Shown here one piece after another: positions 6,095 to 15,413 of a stretch of DNA of 50,933 bases. The notes under the pieces are model-generated. The model worked only from the letters and a program-made list of their open reading frames with translations, was not told the DNA's origin and made no database searches. This stretch comes from Streptomyces humi (GTDB lineage Bacteria; Actinomycetota; Actinomycetes; Streptomycetales; Streptomycetaceae), in contig NZ_LBMU02000047.1 in assembly GCF_001005085.2 (NCBI RefSeq), forward strand, positions 1 through 50,933. Direction: 5' to 3'. Numbering within the stretch: position 1 is the first letter of the stretch; each line of letters starts with the position of its first letter. The position numbers were made by a program, and so were the translations under genes.

Positions 6095-8290
6095 TCAGTC
6101 GTCGGCGTCCCCTCCCCCGGGCTGCCGACCTGCGCAGATGGCCAGGACATCGGCGCCGTAACGGTTGAGCTTGCGCATGCCGACGCCGGGGATGCGAGCC
6201 AGTTCGCGATCGTCGTCCGGGGCCGTCTCCGCGATGGCCATCAACGTCCGGTCGGTGAAGACGCAGAAGGCGGGCTGACCACTGAGCCGGGCCTGGTCGG
6301 CACGCCAGTCGCGCAGCCGTTCGTAGAGGCCTTCGTCCATGTCGGAGGGGCAGCCGTCGCAGCGCATCAGTTTCATCTCGCCCGCGTCGGTGAGCGTGCG
6401 CCCGCAGACCCGGCAGCGGGCCGGGGTGCGCTGGGTGCGCCGGGGCGCGACCGACGGGCCGCCGCCGAAGCCGCGTTCGACGCCCCCGCCGCCCGTGCCC
6501 GTGCCGCGGCCGACGGTGCCGGTGGACCCGGGGCGCAGACCGTCCAGGAAGTGGCTGGGCCGGCGGTTGGGGCGGCCACCGGGGCTGCGGGAGAGGGACC
6601 AGGAGACATGGAGCCGTTCCCTGGCGCGGGTCACGCCGACGTACAGGAGACGGCGTTCCTCCTCGATCTGTTCGTCGGTCTTCGCATAGGTGATCGGCAT
6701 CATGCCCTCGGCGACACCGACCAGGAAGACGACGTCCCACTCCAGGCCCTTCGCCGAGTGCAGGGAGGCGAGGGTGACGCCCTGGACGGTCGGGGCGTGC
6801 TGGGCGCCCGCGCGCTCGTCGAGTTCGGTCACGAAGTCGGCGAGGGTGGCGGCGGGCCGGGCCGCGACGACGTCGTGGGCGAGGCTGACCAGGGCGGCCA
6901 GTGACTCCCAGCGCTCCCGGACCGCGCCGGAACCGGCCGGCGGCTCGCTGGTCCAGCCCTCGCCGGAGAGGACCGCGCGTACCTGGGAGGGCAGGTCGAC
7001 GGTGTCGTCGAGCAGCGCGTCGTTGCCGCCGAAGCGGGCCGCGGCGCGCAGCGCGACACCCGCTCTGCGCACCTCGGGCCGGTCGAAGAACCGTTCGGCG
7101 CCACGCAGCTGATAGGACACCCCGGCGTCGGCGAGGGCCTGCTCGTAGGTCTCGGACTGGGAGTTGGTGCGGAACAGCACGGCGATCTCGGCGGCCGGGA
7201 CGCCGGCGGCCATGAGCTCCCGGATGCGGCGGGCGGCACCCTCGGCCTCGGCCGGTTCGTCGGCGTACTCGGTGTAGACGGGCTCGGGTCCCGCGGGGCG
7301 CTGGGAGACGAGCTCCAGACGGTGGTCGGCGGCCCGGCCGCTGGCCTGGGCCAGCAGGCCGTTGGCGAGGTGGACGACCTGGGGGGTGGAGCGGTAGTCC
7401 CGGACCAGCTTGACGACGGTGGCCCCGGGGTGGCGGGTGCGGAAGTCGAGCAGATGGTCGGGGGTTGCTCCTGTGAACGAGTAGATGGTCTGGCTGGCGT
7501 CTCCGACGACGCACAGGCTGTCGCGCTCCCCCAGCCACAGTTCCAGCAGCCGCTGCTGGAGGGGGCTGACGTCCTGGTACTCGTCGACGACGAAGTGCTG
7601 GTACTGGGCGCGGACCTGGTCGGCGATGTCGTGCCGGTCCTGGAGGATGCCGACGGTCAGCAGCAGGACGTCCTCGAAGTCGATGACCACGCGGTCCCGC
7701 TTGAGGTCCTCGTAGACCGAGTAGAGCTGGGCGATCTCCGCCGGGTCCCGCGGGCTCTCGCGGCCGGCCTTCAGGGCGGCGAGCGCGTAGTCGGCGGGGA
7801 CGGTCTGGGTGACCTTGGACCACTCGATCTCCGCGGTCACGTCGCGCAGCTCGCCCCGGTCGAGACGGATGCGGCAGGCGGCGGCCGCGTCGGCGACGAG
7901 CTGGATCTTTCGGTCGACGAGCCGGGGCAGGGAGCCACCGATCGCTTTCGGCCAGAAGAACTGGAGCTGGCGCAGCGCGGCCGAGTGGAAGGTGCGGGCC
8001 TGGACGCCCTGCGCGCCGAGCTGGCGCAGCCGGCCGCGCATCTCCCCGGCGGCGCGGTTGGTGAACGTGACGGCGAGCACGCTGGAGGGCTGGAGGATGC
8101 CGGCCCGTACTCCGTAGGCGATCCGGTGGGTGATCGCCCGGGTCTTGCCGGTCCCCGCTCCGGCCAGCACACACACCGGTCCGTGCAGGGCGGTCGCCAC
8201 CGCGCGCTGCTCGGGGTCGAGCCCTTCGAGCACCGCGTCGGCCGAGTCCGGTACCGGCGGGAAGAGGGAGGAGTGCGTTGCTGCTGTCAC
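6095..8290 (-). CDS. uvrD2: ATP-dependent DNA helicase UvrD2
   Basis: 731 aa from GTG 8290 (VTAATHSSLFPPV). Superfamily 1A 3'-5' helicase: the Q-motif region LDPEQRAVATA, Walker A GAGTGKTRAITHR, VTFTNRAA, the DEYQDVSPLQ Walker B, GDASQTIYSFTGA, DYRST, LASLHSAKGLEWD, and YVGVTRAR. The C-terminal part carries two cysteine pairs (CRVCG and CDGC) and an HRDC domain (residues ~645-725, ending VGMRKLNRYGADVLAICAG). The HRDC domain after a tetracysteine linker is diagnostic of actinobacterial UvrD2, which is essential in mycobacteria. It is divergent from the mycoredoxin gene and upstream of the wblC promoter, with which it shares its 3' flank. Confidence 0.95.
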   Translation of the reverse strand: MTAATHSSLFPPVPDSADAVLEGLDPEQRAVATALHGPVCVLAGAGTGKTRAITHRIAYGVRAGILQPSSVLAVTFTNRAAGEMRGRLRQLGAQGVQARTFHSAALRQLQFFWPKAIGGSLPRLVDRKIQLVADAAAACRIRLDRGELRDVTAEIEWSKVTQTVPADYALAALKAGRESPRDPAEIAQLYSVYEDLKRDRVVIDFEDVLLLTVGILQDRHDIADQVRAQYQHFVVDEYQDVSPLQQRLLELWLGERDSLCVVGDASQTIYSFTGATPDHLLDFRTRHPGATVVKLVRDYRSTPQVVHLANGLLAQASGRAADHRLELVSQRPAGPEPVYTEYADEPAEAEGAARRIRELMAAGVPAAEIAVLFRTNSQSETYEQALADAGVSYQLRGAERFFDRPEVRRAGVALRAAARFGGNDALLDDTVDLPSQVRAVLSGEGWTSEPPAGSGAVRERWESLAALVSLAHDVVAARPAATLADFVTELDERAGAQHAPTVQGVTLASLHSAKGLEWDVVFLVGVAEGMMPITYAKTDEQIEEERRLLYVGVTRARERLHVSWSLSRSPGGRPNRRPSHFLDGLRPGSTGTVGRGTGTGGGGVERGFGGGPSVAPRRTQRTPARCRVCGRTLTDAGEMKLMRCDGCPSDMDEGLYERLRDWRADQARLSGQPAFCVFTDRTLMAIAETAPDDDRELARIPGVGMRKLNRYGADVLAICAGRQPGGGDADD

Positions 8291-8329
8291 ATTGCCATGC
8301 TGCCAGGTCGCCCGAGACGACCGTGCCGG

Positions 8330-8338
8330 TTGTCCACA
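8330..8338 (+). promoter_or_regulatory. DnaA-box-like 9-mer (TTGTCCACA)
   Basis: TTGTCCACA within GGTTGTCCACAGGG, between the divergent uvrD2 and mycoredoxin genes. Exact match to the preferred streptomycete DnaA box; see the copies at 1584 and 24002. Confidence 0.4.
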
Positions 8339-8393
8339 GGGGGCCCCTCGCAGTCGTACTAACGCGGCAGGCGCCGCACGGGGCGGGGGCTGC

Positions 8394-8420
8394 GGGAATG
8401 GCGGACGGGTCGCAGACGTT
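8394..8420 (+). promoter_or_regulatory. Sigma-R-type promoter of the mycoredoxin gene
   Basis: GGGAAT (8394-8399), exactly 18 bp, then GTT (8418-8420) in ACGTTCC. This matches the sigma-R consensus GGGAAT-N18/19-GTT for thiol-oxidative stress genes. The ATG lies 47 nt downstream. Confidence 0.8.
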
Positions 8421-8467
8421 CCTTCTCCGGACGACCTTCCCGAGCTGCCAGAAGGAGCGCGAGCGAG

Positions 8468-8710
8468 ATGCAGGGCACTGTGACGATGTACAGCACGACG
8501 TGGTGCGGTTACTGCCGTCGGCTGAAGAGCCAGATGGACCGCGAGGGCATCGCGTACACCGAGATCAACATCGAGCAGGACCCGGAGTCGGCCGCGTTCG
8601 TGGAGAAGGCGAATGGCGGAAACCAGACGGTGCCGACCGTGCTCTTCGGAGACGGCTCGACGCTGACGAACCCCTCCCTGGCCCAGGTCAAGCAGAAGAT
8701 CGGCGCCTGA
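8468..8710 (+). CDS. Mycoredoxin (glutaredoxin-fold mycothiol-dependent oxidoreductase)
   Basis: 80 aa, ATG 8468, with AAGGAG upstream at a long spacing. Thioredoxin/glutaredoxin fold: active site STTWCGYCRRLK (CGYC), the cis-Pro TVPTVLFGDG and the C-terminal GxxLTNPSLAQVKQKIG. In actinobacteria, mycoredoxin-1 reduces mycothiol-protein mixed disulfides in the cytosol. A sigma-R-type promoter directly upstream supports this role. It is divergent from uvrD2, as in M. tuberculosis (Rv3198A/Rv3198c, from memory). The convergent gene downstream shares the terminator at 8726-8753. Confidence 0.93.
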   Translation: MQGTVTMYSTTWCGYCRRLKSQMDREGIAYTEINIEQDPESAAFVEKANGGNQTVPTVLFGDGSTLTNPSLAQVKQKIGA

Positions 8711-8725
8711 GTTCGCAGTCGTGCG

Positions 8726-8753
8726 GCGGCCCCTGACGCACGTCAGGGGCCGC
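8726..8753. terminator. Bidirectional terminator
   Basis: A 13-bp perfect stem (8726-8738 with 8741-8753) with a 2-nt loop, followed by TTTC on the plus strand. It serves mycoredoxin (+), while the stop codon of the convergent methyltransferase (-) lies within the stem. Confidence 0.8.
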
Positions 8754-9366
8754 TTTCGCATGTTCGGACCGGCTTGTCCCACACCAGGGTGTAACGCCAG
8801 AGCAGCCGGCGCCGGTAGCGGCGGCCGGGCAGCACCTGGGCCGTGGCCCGCCGGACCTCCCGCCAGTTCATGATCGGGTCCTCCACGGGCATGTCGGCCG
8901 GGCTCCGCTCGCCTCCGTGCCGGCGCGCGGCGAGCAGGTTCGCGGGGACCGCGCAGACGCTGATCAGCCGGTCCAGGAGGGTGCGGTCGTGCGCCAGGCC
9001 GACGACGACCAGTCGGCCACCGGGGGCGAGCAGCCGTACCAGCCGGTCGATCGCGTCGTCGAAGGGGGCGTGATGGATGACGGCGACCGCGCTGACGAAG
9101 TCGTAGCTCCCCTCGTCGAGGAGGGTGCCGTCGCGGTAGTCGCCCGCCAGGAAGGTGAGGTTGCCCTCCTGTCGCTTGCCCGCCAGCCGGACCATCTCCG
9201 GGGACCGGTCCACACCGGTCACCGTTTCCGCCCTGGCCGCGAGCCTGGCGGCGAGCAGGCCGTCGCCGCAGCCGACGTCCAGGGCGGCGCGGCAGCCGTC
9301 CGGTACCGCGTCCAGCACCACCGGGTGGTAGTGGACGTTGTGGTTCCAGTAGGTGTCGGCCATCAT
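8743..9366 (-). CDS. Class I SAM-dependent methyltransferase
   Basis: 207 aa; adjacent ATGs at 9366 and 9363 make the start slightly ambiguous. Motif I LDVGCGDGLLAARLA (SAM-binding glycine loop), acidic GVDRSPEM after strand 2, YDFVSAVAVIHHAPF (motif post-I to II) and LLAPGGRLVVVGLAH (motif III) give a complete small methyltransferase core. The substrate is not identifiable. It lies 13 nt after nudC, so it is probably last in the adnA-adnB-dipeptidase-nudC operon. No signal or membrane segment. Confidence 0.87.
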   Translation of the reverse strand: MMADTYWNHNVHYHPVVLDAVPDGCRAALDVGCGDGLLAARLAARAETVTGVDRSPEMVRLAGKRQEGNLTFLAGDYRDGTLLDEGSYDFVSAVAVIHHAPFDDAIDRLVRLLAPGGRLVVVGLAHDRTLLDRLISVCAVPANLLAARRHGGERSPADMPVEDPIMNWREVRRATAQVLPGRRYRRRLLWRYTLVWDKPVRTCESGP

Positions 9367-9379
9367 CGCGTCCGCCGTC

Positions 9380-10324
9380 TCAGACGAAGCTCCTCGTCGG
9401 CAGCGGCTTGCCGTACCACATCTCGATCAGGCGGGCCGCGATGGAGATGCCGTACGGCGGCAGGACCTCGCCCGAGTCGAAGGCGGCGCCCAGTTCGTCG
9501 CGGGAGAACCAGCGGGCCTCGTGGATCTCGTCGCCGTCCACGTTGATCTCCGTGGAGGTCGCGCGGGCCATGAAGCCCAGCATCAGGCTGGACGGGAACG
9601 GCCAGGGCTGGCTGGCGACGTACTCGACCGGGCCGACGGTGACCCCGACCTCCTCGGAGACCTCACGGCGCACCGCCTGCTCGATGGACTCGCCGGGCTC
9701 GACGAAACCGGCGAGCGTGGAGAAGCGGCCCTCGGGCCAGTGGACCTGGCGGCCGAGCAGGATGCGGTCGTCCTCGTCGGTGACGGCCATGATCACGGCG
9801 GGGTCGGTGCGCGGGTAGTGCTCGGCGCCGCAGGCGGGGCAGCGGCGGATGTGCCCTGCGGCGGCGATGGCGGTGCGTTCGCCGCAGCGGGAGCAGAAGC
9901 GGTGGGTGCGCTGCCAGTTCTCCAGGCCGACCGCGTGCACCATCAGGCCGGTGTCGCGCGGGGACAGCAGCAGCCCGGCCTCCCGCAGGCCGGCGGGGCG
10001 CGCGGACTGGTCGATGCGGCCGGGCAGCGCGTCCTTCTGGAGGGCGAAGTAGCTGACGCCGTCCTCGTCGGTGCCCAGGAAGTAGCGGTGCGCCTCGGTG
10101 AGGGGGGCCTCGAAGGAGGGGGTCATGACGAGTTCGGTGCGGCCGTCGGGCGTCTCGTCGATGAGGACCTGGCCGCCGGAGACCACGAAGCAGCGGGTGT
10201 CGGGGTGGCTCCACGCCGCCGCGAGCCAGGCCTCGTCGAGCCGGTGGTGGGCGGCGCGGTCGATGCCGCTCGGGGCGGTGAGCGAGATCGGTCGGTCGGC
10301 GGTGTGGTCGGTCCAGGTGGTCAC
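9380..10324 (-). CDS. nudC: NAD(+) diphosphatase (NADH pyrophosphatase) NudC
   Basis: 314 aa from GTG 10324 (VTTWTDHTADRPISL; GGAAG 5 nt upstream); a TTG at 10336 is an alternative. Zinc ribbon FCSRCG...CPACGAEHYPR (residues ~145-170), then the Nudix box GFVEPGESIEQAVRREVSEE with the REVSEEVG core, and the NudC signature SQPWPFPSSLMLGF. The family cleaves NADH to NMNH and AMP and can remove 5' NAD caps from RNA. The order nudC near uvrD2/mycoredoxin and adnB is conserved in M. tuberculosis (Rv3199c, from memory). Confidence 0.95.
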   Translation of the reverse strand: MTTWTDHTADRPISLTAPSGIDRAAHHRLDEAWLAAAWSHPDTRCFVVSGGQVLIDETPDGRTELVMTPSFEAPLTEAHRYFLGTDEDGVSYFALQKDALPGRIDQSARPAGLREAGLLLSPRDTGLMVHAVGLENWQRTHRFCSRCGERTAIAAAGHIRRCPACGAEHYPRTDPAVIMAVTDEDDRILLGRQVHWPEGRFSTLAGFVEPGESIEQAVRREVSEEVGVTVGPVEYVASQPWPFPSSLMLGFMARATSTEINVDGDEIHEARWFSRDELGAAFDSGEVLPPYGISIAARLIEMWYGKPLPTRSFV

Positions 10325-10471
10325 GGGTGCTTCCAACTCCCCCAGTGCAACGGATGTTTCAGCGGGTGGTTCAGCGGGACGAAGGGCGGGAGGGGACCGG
10401 GTCGGGCGGGGCCGGGCGGGGCGGCCCTTCCAGTGTGCCCCGCGCGCGGTGCCGCTCCGGACGGCGGCGGC

Positions 10472-11875
10472 TCAGGGGGCACGGCGCCAGTTCTCGGCGA
10501 GGTCGTCCCAGAGGTAGGCGCTGGTCTCGACGCCCTTGAGGAGGAGGTCGAGCTCGACCTTCTCGTTCGGGGCGTGCCAGCCGTCGGAGGGGACGGAGAT
10601 GCCCAGGAAGAGGACGGGTGTGCCGAGGACGTCCTGGAGGTCCGCTGCCGGCCCCGAGCCACCCGAACGGGTGAATCGGACAGGTCCTTCGAAGGCCCGC
10701 CCCATGGCACGGGCGAGTGACTGGAGCCCGGGGTGGTCGAGCGGGGTCAGGCACGGGCGGGTGGCCGGCAGGAACGTGATCTCGGCGCGGACGCCGGCGG
10801 GGATCCGGTCGGCGGCCCAGGCGCGGACGGCCTCGTTGACGCGGTCCGGTTCCTGTCCCGCGACCAGCCGGAACGACAGCTTCAGCTCCGCCGAGGACGG
10901 GACGATCGTCTTGCTGCCGGGGCCCTGGTAGCCGCCGCCGATGCCGTTGACCTCGGCGGTGGGACGGGCCCAGACGCGCTCCAGGGTGCTGTATCCGGCC
11001 TCGCCCGCGGTGGCGTGCGAGTGCGCTCCGCGCAGCCAGCTCTTCTCGTCGAAGGGCAGCTCGGCCCAGAGCCGCCGCTCGCGGTCGCCCGGCTCCACGA
11101 CCCCGTCGTAGAAGCCGGGGATCGCCACCCGGCCGTGCTCGTCGTGCAGGGCGGCGACCAGGCGGGCCGCGGCGGTGGCCGGGTTGGGCACGGCACCGCC
11201 GAACTCGCCGGAGTGGATGTCCTGGTCCGGGCCGTGCAGGACGATCTGGCACTCGGTGAGCCCGCGCATGCCCGTGCACACCGTGGGGGTGTCCTCGGAC
11301 CACATTCCGGTGTCGGAGACGATCACGGCGTCGGCGGCGAGCCGCTCGGCGTGCTCCTCGACCAGGGCGCGGAAGTGCGGGGAGCCGGACTCCTCCTCGC
11401 CCTCGATCAGCAGCTTCAGGTTGACCGCGGGGGCGGTGCGGCCGGTGGCGGCGAGGTGGGCGCGGACGCCGAGTGTGTGGAAGAACACCTGGCCCTTGTC
11501 GTCGGCCGCGCCGCGCGCGTAGAGGCGGTTCTCCCGGACGACCGGCTCGAAGGGCTCGCTGTCCCAGCCGTCCTCACGGGCGGCGGGCTGTACGTCGTGA
11601 TGGCCGTAGACGAGGACCGTGGGGGCTTCGGGGTCGCCCGATGGCCACTCCGCGAAGACGGCGGGGGCGCCCGGGGTCTCCCAGACCTCGGCGGTCGGGA
11701 AGCCGGTCCCGGTCAGTTTGGCGGCGAGCCAGTCGGCGCTGCGGCGTACATCGGCGGCGTGGTCGGGCCGGGCCGACACGGAGGGGATGCGCAGCCATTC
11801 GGCGAGGTCGGCGAGGAAGGCGGCGCGGTGCTGCTCGATGTACGTACGGACGGCGCTGTCCGGGGTCTGGCTCAT
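10472..11875 (-). CDS. M20 family dipeptidase/peptidase
   Basis: 467 aa from ATG 11875. Metal ligands of the M20 dipeptidase type: VYGHHDVQPA (H-x-D), YARGAADDKGQ (bridging Asp), IEGEEESGSPH (catalytic Glu pair), DTGMW, and the late H in SDGWHAPNEKVEL. Dimerisation domain in residues ~210-380. Length and motifs match cytosolic Zn-dependent CNDP-like dipeptidases. It lies 10 nt after adnB, so it is probably in the same transcript. A 134-nt gap (with an imperfect GTGCCCC/GGGGCAC inverted repeat) separates it from nudC. Natural substrate unknown. Confidence 0.92.
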   Translation of the reverse strand: MSQTPDSAVRTYIEQHRAAFLADLAEWLRIPSVSARPDHAADVRRSADWLAAKLTGTGFPTAEVWETPGAPAVFAEWPSGDPEAPTVLVYGHHDVQPAAREDGWDSEPFEPVVRENRLYARGAADDKGQVFFHTLGVRAHLAATGRTAPAVNLKLLIEGEEESGSPHFRALVEEHAERLAADAVIVSDTGMWSEDTPTVCTGMRGLTECQIVLHGPDQDIHSGEFGGAVPNPATAAARLVAALHDEHGRVAIPGFYDGVVEPGDRERRLWAELPFDEKSWLRGAHSHATAGEAGYSTLERVWARPTAEVNGIGGGYQGPGSKTIVPSSAELKLSFRLVAGQEPDRVNEAVRAWAADRIPAGVRAEITFLPATRPCLTPLDHPGLQSLARAMGRAFEGPVRFTRSGGSGPAADLQDVLGTPVLFLGISVPSDGWHAPNEKVELDLLLKGVETSAYLWDDLAENWRRAP

Positions 11876-11885
11876 GGTCACGAGC

Positions 11886-14800
11886 CTATCGGCCCGGACG
11901 GACATCCTCGGCGGGCGGTTCGTCACACTCAGCTTGTCCGACGATCAGTTTTTCCAGGGCGGCGCGGTCCGGCAGCCCCTCCGGCCGTTCCACCTCGCCG
12001 GTGCGGACGTGCACGAACGCGACCGTGACCGCCTCGGGCGGCACGCCCTGCTGCTCCGCCCAGCCGATCCGGTAGATCGCCAGCTGGAGCGGGTCGGCCA
12101 GCCGGGTACGGCTGGTCTTCCAGTCCACGATCTCGTACGACACCCGGTCGCCGCTCACGGTCCGGTACACGGCGTCGATCCGGCCCCGTACGACCCGGCC
12201 CGCGAGGGCGAGCTGGAAGGGGGCTTCGACCCGGTAGGGCGTGCGGTGGGCGTACTCGGTGCGTTCGAAGGCCTCCTTGAGGGCTTCGAGGTCGTGTTCG
12301 TCGGCGATCTCGGCGTCGCTGCCGGGCAGCTCGTCGGGCTCCAGCATGGGCAGCGTGAGTTCTTCGAAACGGGCCTCGACCCAGGCGTGGAACCGGGTGC
12401 CCCGGCGCGCGGCCGGCTGCGGGGGGCGCGGCATGGGGCGCGCGAGTTCCTGTGCGAGCCCGTCCGGGTCCTCCGCGAGACGCATCAGCTGGGTGGCGGA
12501 GAGCGCGGCCGGCAGCGGCACGTCGGTGACGCTGCGGCGGGCGCGCAGCAGCTCACCCGCGAGCGCGTCGAGGTCACGGTCCCAGGAGGCGACGGCGCGG
12601 GCCTCCTCGGGGGTGAGAGGGATGGAGGGGCCAGGCTCGTCCGCCGGCGCGTGCGGGGGCGTGCGCTCGGCGTACGCGACCTGGTGCGGGACCGTGGGGC
12701 GGTCCGTGCTCCAGGAGTCCCAGTCGGCGGCGTCGGCGTCCGCGAAGGCGTCCTCGTCTGGGTCGGGTTCCTCGTCCTCCGGCGGCGGGGGCCAGTCCGG
12801 GTCCTCGACGCCGGCCGGGTCGTGGGCGGCGCGAGCACCACCGGAGCCGGCCTCGGCCGGGACGGCGTCCAGGTGGGCGAGCACGGTCTCGGCGGCCGCG
12901 CGCCTGCGGGCCAGCGCGTCCTCGTCCAGGGGCAGCGGCCACGCCTGGTCGGCGCTCGCCGTGTGCAGTGCCGGGTTCTCCTCGTCCTCCCCCGGTTCGT
13001 CGGCCCAGGCCTCGATCTCGCCGTGTCCGGCGGCGCAGTGCTCGTACAGGTCCCCGAGGAAGCCGGAGGGGCCGCGCGGCTTCTTCTGGCTGGGACCCCA
13101 CCAGTGGCCCGAGCCGAGGAGCAGCGAGCGGGGGCGGGTGAAGGTGACGTAGCCGAGCCGGAGCTCCTCGGTGTGCTGGTGGTCCTTCATCGCCTCGTGG
13201 AAGGCCTTCATGCCCCGTGAGTCCCAGGCCTCGACGTCGGGCAGGGTGTCCGTGTCGCCGCGCAGGGCGTGCGGGAGGACCTTGGCCTGGGCGGTCCACT
13301 TCTCGCGCCCCTGGCTGCTCGGGAAGGTGCCCTTCACGAGTCCGGGGACGGCCACGACGTCCCACTCCAGGCCCTTCGACTTGTGCGCCGTGAGCACCTT
13401 GACGGTGTTCTCGCCACCGGGCAGGGCGTTGTCCAGGCCCTTCTCGTACTGGGCGGCGGTGCGCAGGAAGCCCAGGAAGGCGAGCAGACTCGCCTCCTGG
13501 TCACCGGCCGCGAAGGAGGCGGCGACGTCCAGGAAGTTGGACAGGGTCTCGCGACGGCGCGCGGCGAGGGCGTGCGGGGACGCCGACAGCTCGACCTCGA
13601 GGCCGGTGACCGCGAGCACCCGGTGCAGGACGTCCATCAGCGGGTCGGACAGGGCCCGGCGCAGCTCGCGCAGTTCGGCGGCGAGCCGGGCGAAACGCAC
13701 GCGCGCGTCCGGCGAGAACGGCAGCCCGTCGTCCTCCGGCCCGGTCCGCTCCGTACCGATCGGCAGCTCCAGGAAGGTGTCCAGGGCGTCCGCGAGCGAT
13801 ATCACCTCGGCGGGGTCGACGCCTTCGACGGCCTCGGCGAGCCGACGGTCCGGGTCGTCCGCGTCGCCCACGCGCGCGTGGGCGACCAGCAGCCGGGCGC
13901 GGCGGCCGAGCAGGGCCAGGTCACGAGGGCCGATGCGCCAGCGCGGGCCGCTCAGCAGCCGGACCAGGGAGGCGTTGGCCCCGGGGTCCTGGAGCACTTC
14001 ACAGACGGCGACGAGGTCGGCCACCTCGGGCAGGTGCAGCAGCCCGGAGAGGCCGACCACCTCGACGGGGACGTCCCGTGCGACGAGTGCGCCCTGGATC
14101 TGTGCGAAGTCGGTCGCCGTGCGGCACAGGACCGCGATCTCGCCGGGCGCGGTGCCCGTGCGGACGAGATGGGCGACCGAGTCGGCGATCCAGTCCATCT
14201 CCTCGGCGTGGGTGCGCAGCAGGGCGCACCGGACCATGCCGTCGCGTTCGGCGCCCGGGGCCGGGCGCAGGGCCGCCACGCCCGCGTGCATGGCGCGCAG
14301 CGGCTCGGCGAGGCCGTTGGCGAGGTCGAGGAGACGGCCGCCGCTGCGGCGGTTCTCGCTCAGCGCCTGGCGGGTGGCGGGGCGGCCGTCGGCGCGCGCG
14401 AAGTGCTCGGGGAAGTCGTCCAGGTTGGCGACGGAGGCGCCACGCCAGCCGTAGATGGCCTGGCAGGGGTCGCCGACCGCGGTCACGGGGTGCCCGGTGC
14501 CGCCGCCGAACAGGCCCGCCAGGAGGACGCGCTGGGCGACCGAGGTGTCCTGGTACTCGTCGAGGAGGACGACCCGGAACTCGTCGCGGAGCAGCCGGCC
14601 CACCTCGGGGATGCCGGCGAGCGAGGCGGACAGCGCGATCTGGTCGCCGAAGTCGAGCAGGTCCCGCTCGCGCTTGGCGGCCCGGTACCGCAGGACGAGT
14701 CCGGCCAGCTCACGGCGTGCGGCCGCCGCCTCGGGGACCTTGCGCAGGTCGGCGTTGCCGAGTTTGACGCCCGCCAGGGTGCTGAGCAGTCCGGCGTCCC

Positions 14801-15368
14801 AGGTGCGCAGGTCCTCGGGTCGTACGAGGTGTTCGGCGAGTTCGGAGTCCAGCGCGAGCAGGTCGCTGACCAGGTCGGCGAAGGAGCGGGTCAGGGCCGG
14901 GTAGGGGCCGGGGGCCTCACGCAGTACGCGGGCGGCGAGCTGGTAGCGGGTGGCGTCGGCGAGCAGCCTGGAGGTGGGCTCCAGGCCGATGCGCAGCCCG
15001 TGGTCGGTCAGCAGCCGGCCGGCGAAGGCGTGGTAGGTCGAGATGACCGGCTCGCCGGGCGGGTTGTCCGGGTCGATGACGTCGGGGTCCGTGACGCCGG
15101 CCCTGACGAGTGCCTTGCGGACGCGTTCGGCGAGCTCACCGGCCGCCTTGTTGGTGAAGGTCAGGCCGAGGACCTGTTCGGGGGCGACCTGGCCGGTGCC
15201 GACCAGCCAGACCACGCGGGCCGCCATCACCGTCGTCTTGCCCGAACCGGCTCCGGCCACGATCACCTGCGGGGCGGGCGGCGCGGTGATGCAGGCCGTC
15301 TGCTCCGGGGTGAACGGGATGCCGAGGAGCTCCTTGAGCTGCTCGGGGTCGGTGATGTGTGCGGGCAT
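11886..15368 (-). CDS. adnB: AdnB-like helicase-nuclease subunit
   Basis: 1160 aa from ATG 15368. N-terminal UvrD-like motor: Walker A VAGAGSGKTTV (~residues 38-47), LTFTNKAAGELAER, LLDEYQDTSVAQR, GDPCQAIYGWRGA, LTAHKSKGLEWD and VTFTRPRSLLL. A long acidic linker (EDEEPDPDEDAF, ~residue 870) leads to a C-terminal RecB-type nuclease: RGTRFHAWVEARFE, RGRIDAVYR, EIVDWKTSR and DPLQLAIYRIGW, preserving the D-x-K and QxxxY residues. In mycobacteria AdnA and AdnB form a heterodimer that resects double-strand breaks. It follows the adnA-like gene by 45 nt. The subunit assignment rests on operon order and the lack of iron-sulfur cysteines here. Confidence 0.88.
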   Translation of the reverse strand: MPAHITDPEQLKELLGIPFTPEQTACITAPPAPQVIVAGAGSGKTTVMAARVVWLVGTGQVAPEQVLGLTFTNKAAGELAERVRKALVRAGVTDPDVIDPDNPPGEPVISTYHAFAGRLLTDHGLRIGLEPTSRLLADATRYQLAARVLREAPGPYPALTRSFADLVSDLLALDSELAEHLVRPEDLRTWDAGLLSTLAGVKLGNADLRKVPEAAAARRELAGLVLRYRAAKRERDLLDFGDQIALSASLAGIPEVGRLLRDEFRVVLLDEYQDTSVAQRVLLAGLFGGGTGHPVTAVGDPCQAIYGWRGASVANLDDFPEHFARADGRPATRQALSENRRSGGRLLDLANGLAEPLRAMHAGVAALRPAPGAERDGMVRCALLRTHAEEMDWIADSVAHLVRTGTAPGEIAVLCRTATDFAQIQGALVARDVPVEVVGLSGLLHLPEVADLVAVCEVLQDPGANASLVRLLSGPRWRIGPRDLALLGRRARLLVAHARVGDADDPDRRLAEAVEGVDPAEVISLADALDTFLELPIGTERTGPEDDGLPFSPDARVRFARLAAELRELRRALSDPLMDVLHRVLAVTGLEVELSASPHALAARRRETLSNFLDVAASFAAGDQEASLLAFLGFLRTAAQYEKGLDNALPGGENTVKVLTAHKSKGLEWDVVAVPGLVKGTFPSSQGREKWTAQAKVLPHALRGDTDTLPDVEAWDSRGMKAFHEAMKDHQHTEELRLGYVTFTRPRSLLLGSGHWWGPSQKKPRGPSGFLGDLYEHCAAGHGEIEAWADEPGEDEENPALHTASADQAWPLPLDEDALARRRAAAETVLAHLDAVPAEAGSGGARAAHDPAGVEDPDWPPPPEDEEPDPDEDAFADADAADWDSWSTDRPTVPHQVAYAERTPPHAPADEPGPSIPLTPEEARAVASWDRDLDALAGELLRARRSVTDVPLPAALSATQLMRLAEDPDGLAQELARPMPRPPQPAARRGTRFHAWVEARFEELTLPMLEPDELPGSDAEIADEHDLEALKEAFERTEYAHRTPYRVEAPFQLALAGRVVRGRIDAVYRTVSGDRVSYEIVDWKTSRTRLADPLQLAIYRIGWAEQQGVPPEAVTVAFVHVRTGEVERPEGLPDRAALEKLIVGQAECDEPPAEDVRPGR

Positions 15369-15413
15369 GAGGAAAGAGGCTAGCGGCGAGCACTGACAAT
15401 CGAGACACAGCGC

